Origin: JBBILG01 sp037445085
GTDB taxonomy: Bacteria > Pseudomonadota > Gammaproteobacteria > Burkholderiales > Methylophilaceae
Direction: 5' to 3'
DNA: 20,805 nt
Assembly (NCBI GenBank): GCA_037445085.1
Contig: JBBILG010000025.1
Coordinates: 1-20,805, forward strand
Numbering within the stretch: position 1 is the first letter of the stretch; each line of letters starts with the position of its first letter. The notes below the pieces were generated by a model. The model searched no databases. It saw nothing but the letters and a program-made list of their open reading frames with translations, and was not told the DNA's origin. Positions 1 through 6,245 of the stretch are shown here, in pieces. A program made the position numbers and the translations under genes.

Positions 1-142
<142 letters not shown>

Positions 143-148
143 TTTACT

Positions 149-192
149 GGGAAGGGGGAAGGGGGAAGGGGGGAAGGGTCGGGAGCGGGGGG
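149..192. repeat. Polypurine/polypyrimidine mirror tract between carA and carB
   Basis: The plus strand is a run of G tracts separated by AA or other short spacers: GGGGG at 154-158 and 161-165, GGGGGG at 168-173, GGG at 176-178 and 181-183, and GGGGGG at 187-192. The basic unit reads GGGGGAA and the block is nearly mirror-symmetric. The G strand meets the simple G-quadruplex pattern (four or more G tracts with short loops). It is the template strand for carAB, so the mRNA carries the C/U-rich version just before the carB start. A second copy of the motif in opposite orientation (TTCCCCC at about 214-220) could pair with it. Confidence 0.75.
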
Positions 193-234
193 TTATCCCT
201 TCTCCTTGTCACCATTCCCCCTTCACCGGCCCCC

Positions 235-1365
235 TTACTTCCTCTTTTCCATCGATTCAATAAACCGGTCGAACAAATAATTCATGTCGTGCGGGCCGGG
301 GCTGGCCTCCGGATGGCCCTGGAAGCTGAACGCCAGACGGTCGGTGCGGGCGATGCCCTGCAGGCTGCCGTCGAACAGCGACACGTGGGTGGCGCGCAGG
401 TTGGCCGGCAGGCTGTCCGCATCCACCGCGAAGCCATGGTTCTGGCTGGTGATGAACACGCGCCCGTCATCGAGATCCTGCACCGGGTGGTTGGCGCCGT
501 GGTGGCCGAACTTCATCTTCACCGTCCTCGCCCCGCTGGCAAGCGCCAGCAACTGGTGGCCGAGGCAGATGCCGTAAGTCGGGATACCCCTGTCCACCAG
601 GGTGCGGATGGCCCGGATCGCGTAATCGCACGGCTCCGGATCACCCGGCCCGTTGGAGAGGAAGATGCCGTCCGGATCAAGCGCCAGCGCGTCTTCGGCC
701 GTGGCCTGCGCCGGCAGCACGGTCACCTTGCAGCCGCGTGCAGCGAGCATGCGCAGGATATTGCGCTTGACCCCGTAATCGAAGGCCACCACGTTGCATA
801 CCGTCTTGCCCTGCTGCCCGTAACCATCGGTCAGGGACCATTCGGTCTCGCTCCAGACATAGGGCTCGGCGGTGCTGACCACGCGGGCCAGGTCCATGCC
901 GGAGAGCCCGGGAAAGGCGCGCGCCAGCTCCAGCGCCTTCGCCTCGTCCACCTCGCCCGCCATGATGCAACCGGCCTGCGCGCCCTGCTCGCGCAGGATG
1001 CGGGTGAGCCTGCGGGTGTCGATGTCGGCGATGGCGACTACATGGTGGCGCCGCAGATAGGCATCCAGCGGCTCCCGGCTGCGCCAGTTGCTCGCCAGCA
1101 GGGGCAGGTCGCGGATCACCAGCCCGGCGGCGCACACCTTGCCGGATTCGACATCCTCATCATTGGCACCGCAGTTGCCGATGTGCGGATAGGTGAGCGT
1201 GACGATCTGCCCGGTATAGGACGGGTCGGTGAGGATTTCCTGGTAGCCGGTGATGGCGGTGTTGAACACCACCTCGCCGACCGTGGCGCCCTGCGCGCCG
1301 ATGGCCGTGCCGCGAAACACGGTTCCGTCTGCGAGCACGAGGATGGCAGGCGAATGATGCGGCAC
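235..1365 (-). CDS. carA: Carbamoyl phosphate synthase small (glutaminase) subunit
   Basis: This 376-residue protein is close to the usual CarA length. It hydrolyses glutamine and channels ammonia to CarB. The N-terminal CPSase domain (LADGTVFRG, TAITGYQEILTDPSY) is followed by a class I glutamine amidotransferase domain. That domain has the nucleophile loop YGICLGHQ (Cys near residue 267), the segment FGHHGANHPV and the His/Glu motif QGHPEASPGPHD near the C-terminus. The start codon is GTG at 1365-1363, with an AAGGGG ribosome-binding site about 8 nt upstream. The next upstream gene is dapB and the downstream gene is carB, all on the same strand. The 144-bp gap to dapB holds its own promoter candidate and strong leader hairpins, so carAB may be controlled separately from dapB. 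Confidence 0.97.
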   Translation of the reverse strand: MPHHSPAILVLADGTVFRGTAIGAQGATVGEVVFNTAITGYQEILTDPSYTGQIVTLTYPHIGNCGANDEDVESGKVCAAGLVIRDLPLLASNWRSREPLDAYLRRHHVVAIADIDTRRLTRILREQGAQAGCIMAGEVDEAKALELARAFPGLSGMDLARVVSTAEPYVWSETEWSLTDGYGQQGKTVCNVVAFDYGVKRNILRMLAARGCKVTVLPAQATAEDALALDPDGIFLSNGPGDPEPCDYAIRAIRTLVDRGIPTYGICLGHQLLALASGARTVKMKFGHHGANHPVQDLDDGRVFITSQNHGFAVDADSLPANLRATHVSLFDGSLQGIARTDRLAFSFQGHPEASPGPHDMNYLFDRFIESMEKRK

Positions 1366-1395
1366 GTTTCTAACCCCTTGTATCCGTTACATAAG

Positions 1396-1410
1396 GCCGC
1401 CGAGGGCGGC
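1396..1410 (-). promoter_or_regulatory. carA leader hairpin 2 (GCCGCC/GGCGGC)
   Basis: A perfect 6-bp stem with a 3-nt loop lies in the predicted 5' untranslated region of carA, 30 nt before the GTG start. It is not followed by a U run in the carA direction. It may be a structured leader element or part of an attenuation switch with the larger hairpin upstream; no function is shown by sequence alone. Confidence 0.45.
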
Positions 1411-1420
1411 GGATGTGCAA

Positions 1421-1449
1421 AGCGGGGCGGGCTCCGCGCCCACCCCGCT
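1421..1449 (-). promoter_or_regulatory. carA leader hairpin 1 (12-bp stem, 5-nt loop)
   Basis: AGCGGGGCGGGC at 1421-1432 pairs with GCCCACCCCGCT at 1438-1449. One position is mismatched in plus-strand DNA but becomes a G-U wobble in the carA-sense RNA. The stem begins within about 6 nt of the predicted transcription start. Such a GC-rich stem at the 5' end of a carAB message would fit attenuation or mRNA stabilisation. It is followed only by a short TT, so it is not a standard intrinsic terminator. Confidence 0.5.
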
Positions 1450-1461
1450 ACGATTCGCGGA

Positions 1462-1490
1462 ATTATAGCCTACCGCAGGGAGGGCTTCAA
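1462..1490 (-). promoter_or_regulatory. Sigma-70 promoter candidate for carA(B)
   Basis: On the minus strand, a TTGAAG -35 hexamer (1490-1485) and a perfect TATAAT -10 hexamer (1467-1462) are separated by exactly 17 bp. It lies in the dapB-carA gap, about 100 bp upstream of the carA start. This is the best consensus promoter I see in the window. The predicted start of transcription is near 1455. Confidence 0.7.
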
Positions 1491-1494
1491 CGCA

Positions 1495-1521
1495 GGCCCG
1501 TCGACACGCTCAGGACAGGCC
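1495..1521. repeat. Palindrome overlapping the dapB stop (REP-like, TCCTGAGC..TGTCGA core)
   Basis: GGCCCGTC (1495-1502) and GACAGGCC (1514-1521) form an 8-bp imperfect inverted repeat around a loop that contains the dapB stop codon. The minus strand reads GTCCTGAGCGTGTCGA. I recall this kind of sequence as a widespread dispersed intergenic palindrome in proteobacteria. No U run follows, so any terminator role is uncertain. Confidence 0.4.
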
Positions 1522-2310
1522 GAGCACGTCCTGCATGTCGTACAAGCCGGCGTGCTTTCCCGCCAGGAACTTGGCGGCGCGCAATGCGCCGAGGGCAAAC
1601 GTGACACGGCTGCTGGCCTTGTGGGTGAGTTCCACGCGCTCGCCGATGCCGGCGAACAGCACGGTGTGGTCACCCACCACGTCGCCGCCGCGCACGGTGG
1701 CGAAGCCTATCGTGTTGGGGTCGCGCTCGCCGGTCACCCCCTCGCGTCCGTACACGGCGCAGGCGGCGAGGTCGCGTCCGAGTGCGGTCGCGGCAGCCTC
1801 ACCGAGGCGCAGCGCGGTGCCGGAAGGGGCATCCACCTTGTGGCGGTGATGCGCCTCAATGATCTCGATGTCGTAGCCTTGCGCCAGCACCTTGGCAGCG
1901 GCCTGCACCAGATTGATGAGCAGGTTGACGCCCGCGCTCATGTTGGGCGCGAACACGACGGGAATGTCGCACGAGGCATCGGCAATCGCCTGCTTCTGTT
2001 CGGCGCTGAAGCCGGTGGTGCCGATCACCATGCCGACGCCTGCGCGACGGCAGGCTGCGAGATAGGCGAGGCTGGGCTCGGGGCGGGTGAAATCCACCAG
2101 CACGTCGGCACCCTGCAGGACACCCTCGGCGTCGGCGGAAATGCGCACACCGCACGGCGCACCGACGAGTTCCCCGGCATCCCGGCCCAAGGCGGGCGCA
2201 TCGCCTCGCTCCAGGGCGGCATGCAGCCTCAGTTCGGGATCGGCCAGCGTGGCTTCGAGCAGCGCATGGCCCATGCGGCCAGAACTTCCGACGATGACGA
2301 TATTGCGCAT
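1510..2310 (-). CDS. dapB: 4-hydroxy-tetrahydrodipicolinate reductase
   Basis: This 266-residue protein matches the DapB family length. DapB reduces the DapA product with NAD(P)H in the diaminopimelate/lysine pathway that also feeds peptidoglycan synthesis. The sequence shows an N-terminal Rossmann motif (IVGSSGRMG, residues 6-14), GTTGF (98-101), APNMSAGVNLL (121-131) and the catalytic/substrate segment EAHHRHKVDAPSGTAL (His154/155, Lys158). I chose the ATG at 2310 because the family N-terminus begins M-x-x-I-V-I-V-G. A TTG nine codons upstream would be in frame but adds non-family residues. bamE lies upstream on the same strand, separated by two hairpins, and carA lies downstream. Confidence 0.97.
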   Translation of the reverse strand: MRNIVIVGSSGRMGHALLEATLADPELRLHAALERGDAPALGRDAGELVGAPCGVRISADAEGVLQGADVLVDFTRPEPSLAYLAACRRAGVGMVIGTTGFSAEQKQAIADASCDIPVVFAPNMSAGVNLLINLVQAAAKVLAQGYDIEIIEAHHRHKVDAPSGTALRLGEAAATALGRDLAACAVYGREGVTGERDPNTIGFATVRGGDVVGDHTVLFAGIGERVELTHKASSRVTFALGALRAAKFLAGKHAGLYDMQDVLGLS

Positions 2311-2397
2311 CTTTGCAACCTGGCTCCAAGTGATCAAGGGGCGCTGCCCGTCATCCGGCCGCCGCGCGCACGGCAGAGCCGGTTTTGGATTTCGGCA

Positions 2398-2418
2398 TCA
2401 TGCGACCTCGTCGCATGA
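2398..2418. repeat. Perfect 9-bp hairpin between bamE and dapB
   Basis: TCATGCGAC (2398-2406) and GTCGCATGA (2410-2418) form a perfect inverted repeat around a 3-nt loop. It follows a second hairpin at the bamE stop. No T tract follows in either direction. It could be a processing or weak termination site between bamE and dapB. Confidence 0.55.
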
Positions 2419-2426
2419 GCCTGCAC

Positions 2427-2451
2427 GAAAAGATCAAAACCCGATCTTTTC
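2427..2451. terminator. Hairpin at the bamE stop codon, possible terminator
   Basis: GAAAAGATC (2427-2435) and GATCTTTTC (2443-2451) are a perfect 9-bp inverted repeat with a 7-nt loop, overlapping the bamE stop (2436-2434). In the bamE direction the descending arm contains CUUUU, so it resembles a weak intrinsic terminator with the U run inside the stem. With the 2398-2418 hairpin it forms a tandem pair before dapB. Confidence 0.45.
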
Positions 2452-3219
2452 CAGCATGCGTTCGAAGTAGCTCGGGTCGTCCTCCGGCGGCAGGTCGTCC
2501 GCCGGCCGGGGCGCCGTCTTGAGTTCCGGGCGGGGCACCGTGGCCGGCCTGGCCGGAGGTGCCGCCGCAGGCGCGGCTTCGGCCTTGGATGCCGCTTCAG
2601 CTTGGGGGGCGGGCGCGGGCGCCGGCACGACGGGAGCGGGCGCGCTGCGGGCCGGCGCCTCCGCTGCCGGCGCGGGTGTGGCGGGTACCGGTTCTGCCGG
2701 CCTGGCCGGAACCGCCGCCGGCGCCGGTGCGGCCTTGCCTTCCACCTCCGCCTTGGCGGCCTCCTCGTCACTTTCCCAGAACTTGAGCCTGTCGAGCAGG
2801 CCCTTTTCCTTCTGTTTGGGTTTGGGTTCCAGCGTGACCGGTGTCATCACCCTGCCTTGCTCCGCGGTCGCCGGCAGCGCGGTGGCATCAGCCGGAATGA
2901 CGTCGCCGCGTACGCGCACCAGCTGGTCGCCCTCGAATTCGAGAATGACGTGGCGCTGCTCGATCACCCTGCCGCCCTTCTGCATGCGGTAGAGGTAGTC
3001 CCAGCGGTTGGCATGGAAACTGTCCGTCAAGAGCGGCGTGCCCATGATGAAGCGCACCTGGGCGCGGGTCATGCCCGGCCGCAGCTGCATCAGCATCTTG
3101 GAATCCACCACGTTGCCCTGCTGGATGTCCATTCTGTAAGGCTTGATGGAAGGCAGGCTGACGGAATGGTTGGAGCAGGCGGAAAGCAGCAGGGCCAGCA
3201 GCAGGATCGCGTTGCGCAT
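2434..3219 (-). CDS. bamE: BamE/SmpA/OmlA lipoprotein with long Pro/Ala-rich C-terminal extension
   Basis: BamE is the small lipoprotein of the beta-barrel assembly (BAM) complex in the outer membrane. The protein starts with a lipoprotein signal peptide, MRNAILLLALLLSAC, with the lipidated Cys at residue 15. A SmpA/OmlA domain follows: VDSKMLMQLRPGMTRAQV, then RFIMGTPLLTDSF and WDYLYRM, ending near residue 115. Known BamE proteins are about 110-130 residues, but this one has 261. The extra half is rich in Pro and Ala, with PAP-type repeats around residues 160-235, and ends in an acidic/amphipathic tail (DDLPPEDDPSYFERMLEKIG). It diverges from fur, and dapB follows on the same strand. No clear Shine-Dalgarno sequence precedes the ATG. 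Confidence 0.92.
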   Translation of the reverse strand: MRNAILLLALLLSACSNHSVSLPSIKPYRMDIQQGNVVDSKMLMQLRPGMTRAQVRFIMGTPLLTDSFHANRWDYLYRMQKGGRVIEQRHVILEFEGDQLVRVRGDVIPADATALPATAEQGRVMTPVTLEPKPKQKEKGLLDRLKFWESDEEAAKAEVEGKAAPAPAAVPARPAEPVPATPAPAAEAPARSAPAPVVPAPAPAPQAEAASKAEAAPAAAPPARPATVPRPELKTAPRPADDLPPEDDPSYFERMLEKIGF

Positions 3220-3233
3220 CGACGGGGATATCG

Positions 3234-3264
3234 TTATGAGTTTGGCGAAAATGGCGCTAATATA
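3234..3264 (+). promoter_or_regulatory. Overlapping divergent promoters for fur and bamE (candidate)
   Basis: On the plus strand, TTATGA (3234-3239) and TAATAT (3258-3263) are spaced 18 bp and point toward fur. On the minus strand, TATATT (3264-3259) could be the -10 of bamE, although its -35 is weak. The two -10 elements overlap almost completely, so RNA polymerase binding would be mutually exclusive. A second fur option is TTGGCG (3242-3247) with CATGAT (3266-3271). I see no good Fur box here. Confidence 0.4.
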
Positions 3265-3278
3265 CCATGATACTGCGC

Positions 3279-3307
3279 CTTACCCACACACGTCTTACCC
3301 ACACACG
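3279..3307 (+). repeat. Perfect 14-bp direct repeat in the fur leader
   Basis: CTTACCCACACACG occurs at 3279-3292 and again at 3294-3307, separated by one T. The second copy abuts the fur ATG at 3308 and takes the place of the Shine-Dalgarno sequence. The repeats lie downstream of the candidate fur promoter and so are probably in the mRNA. Confidence 0.85.
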
Positions 3308-3739
3308 ATGAGCGAACCCCAGGAACTCAAGAACGCCGGCCTCAAGGCCACCCTGCCGCGCCTCAAGGTGCTCGGCCTGTTCGAGACCAGCGAGCGGCGC
3401 CACATGAGCGCCGAGGACGTCTACAAGCTACTGCTCGCCAGCGGCGAGGATGTGGGCCTGGCCACCGTGTACCGGGTGCTCACCCAGTTCGAGCAGGCCG
3501 GCCTGCTCATCCGGCACCACTTCGAGAGCGGCAAGGCGGTGTTCGAGCTCAACCAGGGCGGCCACCACGACCACATCGTGTGTCTGCAATGCGGGCGGGT
3601 GGAGGAATTTTTCGACGAGGAAATCGAGAAGCGCCAGAAAAAGGCCGCGCACGAGCGCGGCTTCACCATCCACGACCACTCGCTCCACATCTACGCCGAC
3701 TGCGTCAAGAATCCCTGCCCTTACCGCAAGGCCGACTGA
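3308..3739 (+). CDS. fur: Ferric uptake regulator
   Basis: This 143-residue Fur protein represses iron-uptake genes when loaded with Fe(II). The winged-helix DNA-binding half (residues 1-80) contains GLATVYRVLTQFEQAGL, the recognition helix segment. The dimerisation/metal half has HHDH (86-89), the CxxC pair at Cys92/Cys95 and a second Cys pair (Cys132, Cys137 in DCVKNPCPYR). The start MSEPQELKNAGLKATLPRLK fits betaproteobacterial Fur proteins. No Shine-Dalgarno sequence is visible, and a direct repeat occupies that place. It diverges from bamE and converges with the UbiB-like gene after 18 bp. A likely target in this window is the TonB receptor with a Fur box at 12965-12977. Confidence 0.97.
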   Translation: MSEPQELKNAGLKATLPRLKVLGLFETSERRHMSAEDVYKLLLASGEDVGLATVYRVLTQFEQAGLLIRHHFESGKAVFELNQGGHHDHIVCLQCGRVEEFFDEEIEKRQKKAAHERGFTIHDHSLHIYADCVKNPCPYRKAD

Positions 3740-3757
3740 ACCGGCACGGAAACCGCT

Positions 3758-5437
3758 TCACTCTCGGCCCGAACGCCACACCGACAGGATCAGCACCACC
3801 CCGAACAGCGAAGCCAGGAAAAAGCCGATAAAGCCGAACGCCGGCAGCCCGAGCAGGGTAGGCCCGCCCTTGACCGTCATGACGATGGACGAGCCGATGA
3901 TCAGCGAAGAAGTGATCAGCGCCAGCGTGAGCCGGTTGGCGCTGTGGTCGAGCTGGCGGCCAAAGTGGTCAAGCCGCTTGAGGTCCAGGTCGATGCGCAG
4001 CCGTCCGCGCCGCGCCTCGCGCAGCACGCGCGAGACGTCGCGCGGCAGGGCTGCCACCATGTCGATCACGTTGGACAGGTTGCGCCAGCCTTTCTTCGCC
4101 AGGTTGCGCGGCAGGTAGCGGTCGATGATGACCCGCTTCACGAAGGGCGTCAGGTGGCGCACGATCTGGAAATCCGGGTCGAGCTGGCGTCCCAGCCCTT
4201 CCAGCGTGATCAGCGCCTTGAACAGCATGGTGAGATCCGGCGGCACCAGGAGGTGGTTCTCGCGCATGATGGTGGTGAGCTCGTTGAGCAGGTTGCCGAA
4301 GCGCACCTGCTTGAGCGGCGCGCTCTCGTAATTGAAGATGAGCTCGTCGACGTCCGCCGCCAGCTTGTCGTCGTCGATCGGCGCATCGCCCGCCCAGCCG
4401 ACCAGGATGTCGCGCAGCGTGTCGATGTCGCGCGCCACCAGCGCCGCCAGCAGGTCGGCGATCTGGTCGCGCCGCTCCTGGCTGAGCCGCCCCACCATGC
4501 CGCAGTCGATGATGGCGAACCGGTTGCCGGGCAGGAAGAAGACATTGCCCGGATGCGGGTCGGCGTGGAAAAAGCCGTCGATCAGCACCATTTTCAGCAC
4601 CGCGTCGGCGCCGCGCTTGCCCAGCAGCTCCAGGTCCAGTCCGGACAGACTGGCGCTCTCCAGGTCGTTGCCGGGGATGCCATCGATATGTTCCATCACC
4701 AGCAGGGTTTCGCTGGTGTATTCCCAGTGCACCCTGGCAAAGAGGATGTTGGGGTCGTTGGCGAAGTTGCGGGCGAAGCGCTCGGTGTTGCGCCCTTCCA
4801 TTTCCAGGTCCAGCTCGCGCCGCAACGACTTGGCGAACTGGGCGACGATCTTGCCGGGCTGGAAGCGCCGCGACTCCGGCACCTCCGATTCCACCAGGTG
4901 CGACAGATGCGAGAGCAGCCGCAGATTGGCATCGATGCGCGCCCGCACGTTGGGCCGGCGCACCTTGAGCACCACCGGCGTGTCGTCCTGCAGCTTCGCC
5001 AGGTGCACCTGGGCGATGGAGGCGCCGGCGATGGCAGTGGTGTTGAGTTCCCTGAACACCTCGAAGGGCGAGCGCCCCAGCGCCTTTTCCAGCTCGGGCA
5101 GCAGCGCCTCGAACGGCTCCGGCGGCACCTTGTCCTGCAGCCTGGCGAATTCGGCGATCCATTGCGGAGGAAAGATGTCCACGCGCGTGGCCAGCACCTG
5201 CCCCAGCTTGACGAAGGTCGGGCCCAGATCCTGCAGGGCCAGGCGTACCCGCACCTCCGGCGGCAGGTGCATGATTCCTTCCGCCTGCTTGCGGTGCAGC
5301 ACGTGGCCGGCGCGTTCCAGCAGGTTGCCGATGCCGATGCGCTTGACGATGTCGCCCCAGCCGTAATGGATGAGGACGCCGGCGATTTCGCGCAGGCGCC
5401 CGAAATCGCGCATCATGGAGATGGTTTCGCGTATCAT
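3758..5437 (-). CDS. ubiB: UbiB/ABC1-family atypical protein kinase-like protein, ubiquinone biosynthesis accessory factor
   Basis: The 559-residue protein has the ABC1/ADCK/UbiB hallmarks. These are the KxGQ motif (KLGQ, residues 77-80), the A-rich nucleotide loop AGASIAQVH (137-145), an invariant Lys (Lys158 in VVLKVRRP), HADPHPGN (291-298) and the metal-binding DCG (Asp311). Two hydrophobic helices at the C-terminus (about residues 505-555) should anchor it in the inner membrane. UbiB proteins are ATPases needed for ubiquinone synthesis, probably by mobilising lipid intermediates. It could instead be an ABC1 paralogue, because no other ubi gene is adjacent; coq7 and ubiD lie 11-13 kb away. 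The ATG at 5437 lacks a clear ribosome-binding site, and Met8 or Met9 is an alternative start. It follows a helical protein gene by 26 bp, suggesting an operon. Confidence 0.85.
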   Translation of the reverse strand: MIRETISMMRDFGRLREIAGVLIHYGWGDIVKRIGIGNLLERAGHVLHRKQAEGIMHLPPEVRVRLALQDLGPTFVKLGQVLATRVDIFPPQWIAEFARLQDKVPPEPFEALLPELEKALGRSPFEVFRELNTTAIAGASIAQVHLAKLQDDTPVVLKVRRPNVRARIDANLRLLSHLSHLVESEVPESRRFQPGKIVAQFAKSLRRELDLEMEGRNTERFARNFANDPNILFARVHWEYTSETLLVMEHIDGIPGNDLESASLSGLDLELLGKRGADAVLKMVLIDGFFHADPHPGNVFFLPGNRFAIIDCGMVGRLSQERRDQIADLLAALVARDIDTLRDILVGWAGDAPIDDDKLAADVDELIFNYESAPLKQVRFGNLLNELTTIMRENHLLVPPDLTMLFKALITLEGLGRQLDPDFQIVRHLTPFVKRVIIDRYLPRNLAKKGWRNLSNVIDMVAALPRDVSRVLREARRGRLRIDLDLKRLDHFGRQLDHSANRLTLALITSSLIIGSSIVMTVKGGPTLLGLPAFGFIGFFLASLFGVVLILSVWRSGRE

Positions 5438-5463
5438 CCGCGGCGGCCGTCCCGGAACGCCCG

Positions 5464-6126
5464 TCAGTCCTGCTTCAGCGACTGCGCTTTCTGCTCCAGG
5501 CGCGCGGCCGCCTCGGCCAGCTTGCGGCTGGCGAGTGCCGCCACCCGCGAGCCGATCTCGCGCGCGGCGGAAATCCCGGCCTGGCCGGCCTGCTGCGCCG
5601 TGGTGCGCAGGCGGCTGCCGAGCTCTTCCACCACGTCCCGTACCCGTTCGCCGGTTCCCGTGCCGGTACGGCGCGCGTGCTCCACCAGCGCCGTCATTTC
5701 CTGCTGCACCAGGCCGCTCGCCCCCTTGGAGACGCGCGTCACGGTGTCCAGCAGCATTTCCTCCAACCGCTTCAGTTCACGGATGCTCTGCCGGATGTCC
5801 TGCTCGGCGAAATCCTGCACATGCGCACTGGCTTCGCCCAGCGCCAGTTGCATGGCTTCCGCCGCGTGGCTGAGCGCATCGTCCATGCCACGCAGGGCAT
5901 CGCCCAGCGCCGCGCGCACTTCCTCGGTACGCTCGGCGGCGCCCAGGCTGACGCCTTCGGTGATGGCATCCAGCACCTCGCGGATTTCCTGCTCGGCCAG
6001 CTGGCGCTGGGTGAGCGCGCGCACGGTGAGCTCGTGCAGCTTCCCGCGCACGTCCTGGCCGGCGCGCACCAGTTCGCGCGCGGCGTTCTTGAATTCCTCG
6101 ATGGAAAATCCTGCGGCTTCACTCAT
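5464..6126 (-). CDS. Conserved helical protein of unknown function, phasin- or apolipoprotein-like
   Basis: The 220-residue protein has no signal peptide or membrane segment. It is predicted by eye to be almost wholly alpha-helical, rich in Ala, Glu, Arg and Gln, with heptad-like patterns (for example RELKRLEEMLLDTVTRVSKG and KLAEAAARLEQKAQSLKQD). Such composition is typical of phasins, apolipoprotein-like and coiled-coil proteins. I do not recognise a catalytic motif; the family may be one of the DUF6xxx groups seen beside ubiB genes in betaproteobacteria, but I am not sure. The ATG at 6126 has a good GAGGGG site 8 nt upstream. The 26-bp gap to the UbiB-like gene suggests co-transcription, so a role near membrane lipids or quinone intermediates is possible but is inference. 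Confidence 0.8.
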   Translation of the reverse strand: MSEAAGFSIEEFKNAARELVRAGQDVRGKLHELTVRALTQRQLAEQEIREVLDAITEGVSLGAAERTEEVRAALGDALRGMDDALSHAAEAMQLALGEASAHVQDFAEQDIRQSIRELKRLEEMLLDTVTRVSKGASGLVQQEMTALVEHARRTGTGTGERVRDVVEELGSRLRTTAQQAGQAGISAAREIGSRVAALASRKLAEAAARLEQKAQSLKQD

Positions 6127-6178
6127 GGCACACCCCTCTTCGCTTGCTGTTGACCGATGCGCCGATTCTACACCGAAA

Positions 6179-6198
6179 GCCGCGGACGTTTCCGCGGC
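6179..6198. repeat. Perfect 8-bp hairpin in a divergent intergenic region
   Basis: GCCGCGGA (6179-6186) and TCCGCGGC (6191-6198) form a perfect stem with a CGTT loop. It lies between the divergent helical-protein and NlpC/P60 genes, upstream of the NlpC promoter candidate. It may be an operator-like palindrome or a roadblock to divergent transcription. Confidence 0.45.
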
Positions 6199-6209
6199 GA
6201 CGTTCCCGG

Positions 6210-6238
6210 TTTACAGGACGACCGAATTTCGGCAGAAT
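6210..6238 (+). promoter_or_regulatory. Promoter candidate of the NlpC/P60 gene
   Basis: TTTACA (6210-6215) and CAGAAT (6233-6238) are separated by 17 bp. The expected transcription start is at about 6245, directly at the ATG (6246), so the mRNA could be leaderless. This matches the absence of a Shine-Dalgarno sequence. The -10 is a weak match. Confidence 0.35.
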
Positions 6239-6245
6239 CGCCGCC

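Noticed and set aside
2311..2337. Upstream TTG start for dapB (nine extra codons)
   Set aside because: The DapB family starts directly before the Rossmann strand, and the extra residues have no family match.
3220..3307. Possible Fur autoregulatory box in the fur-bamE gap
   Set aside because: No segment matches the GATAATGATAATCATTATC pattern well; only AT-rich -10-like sequence is present.
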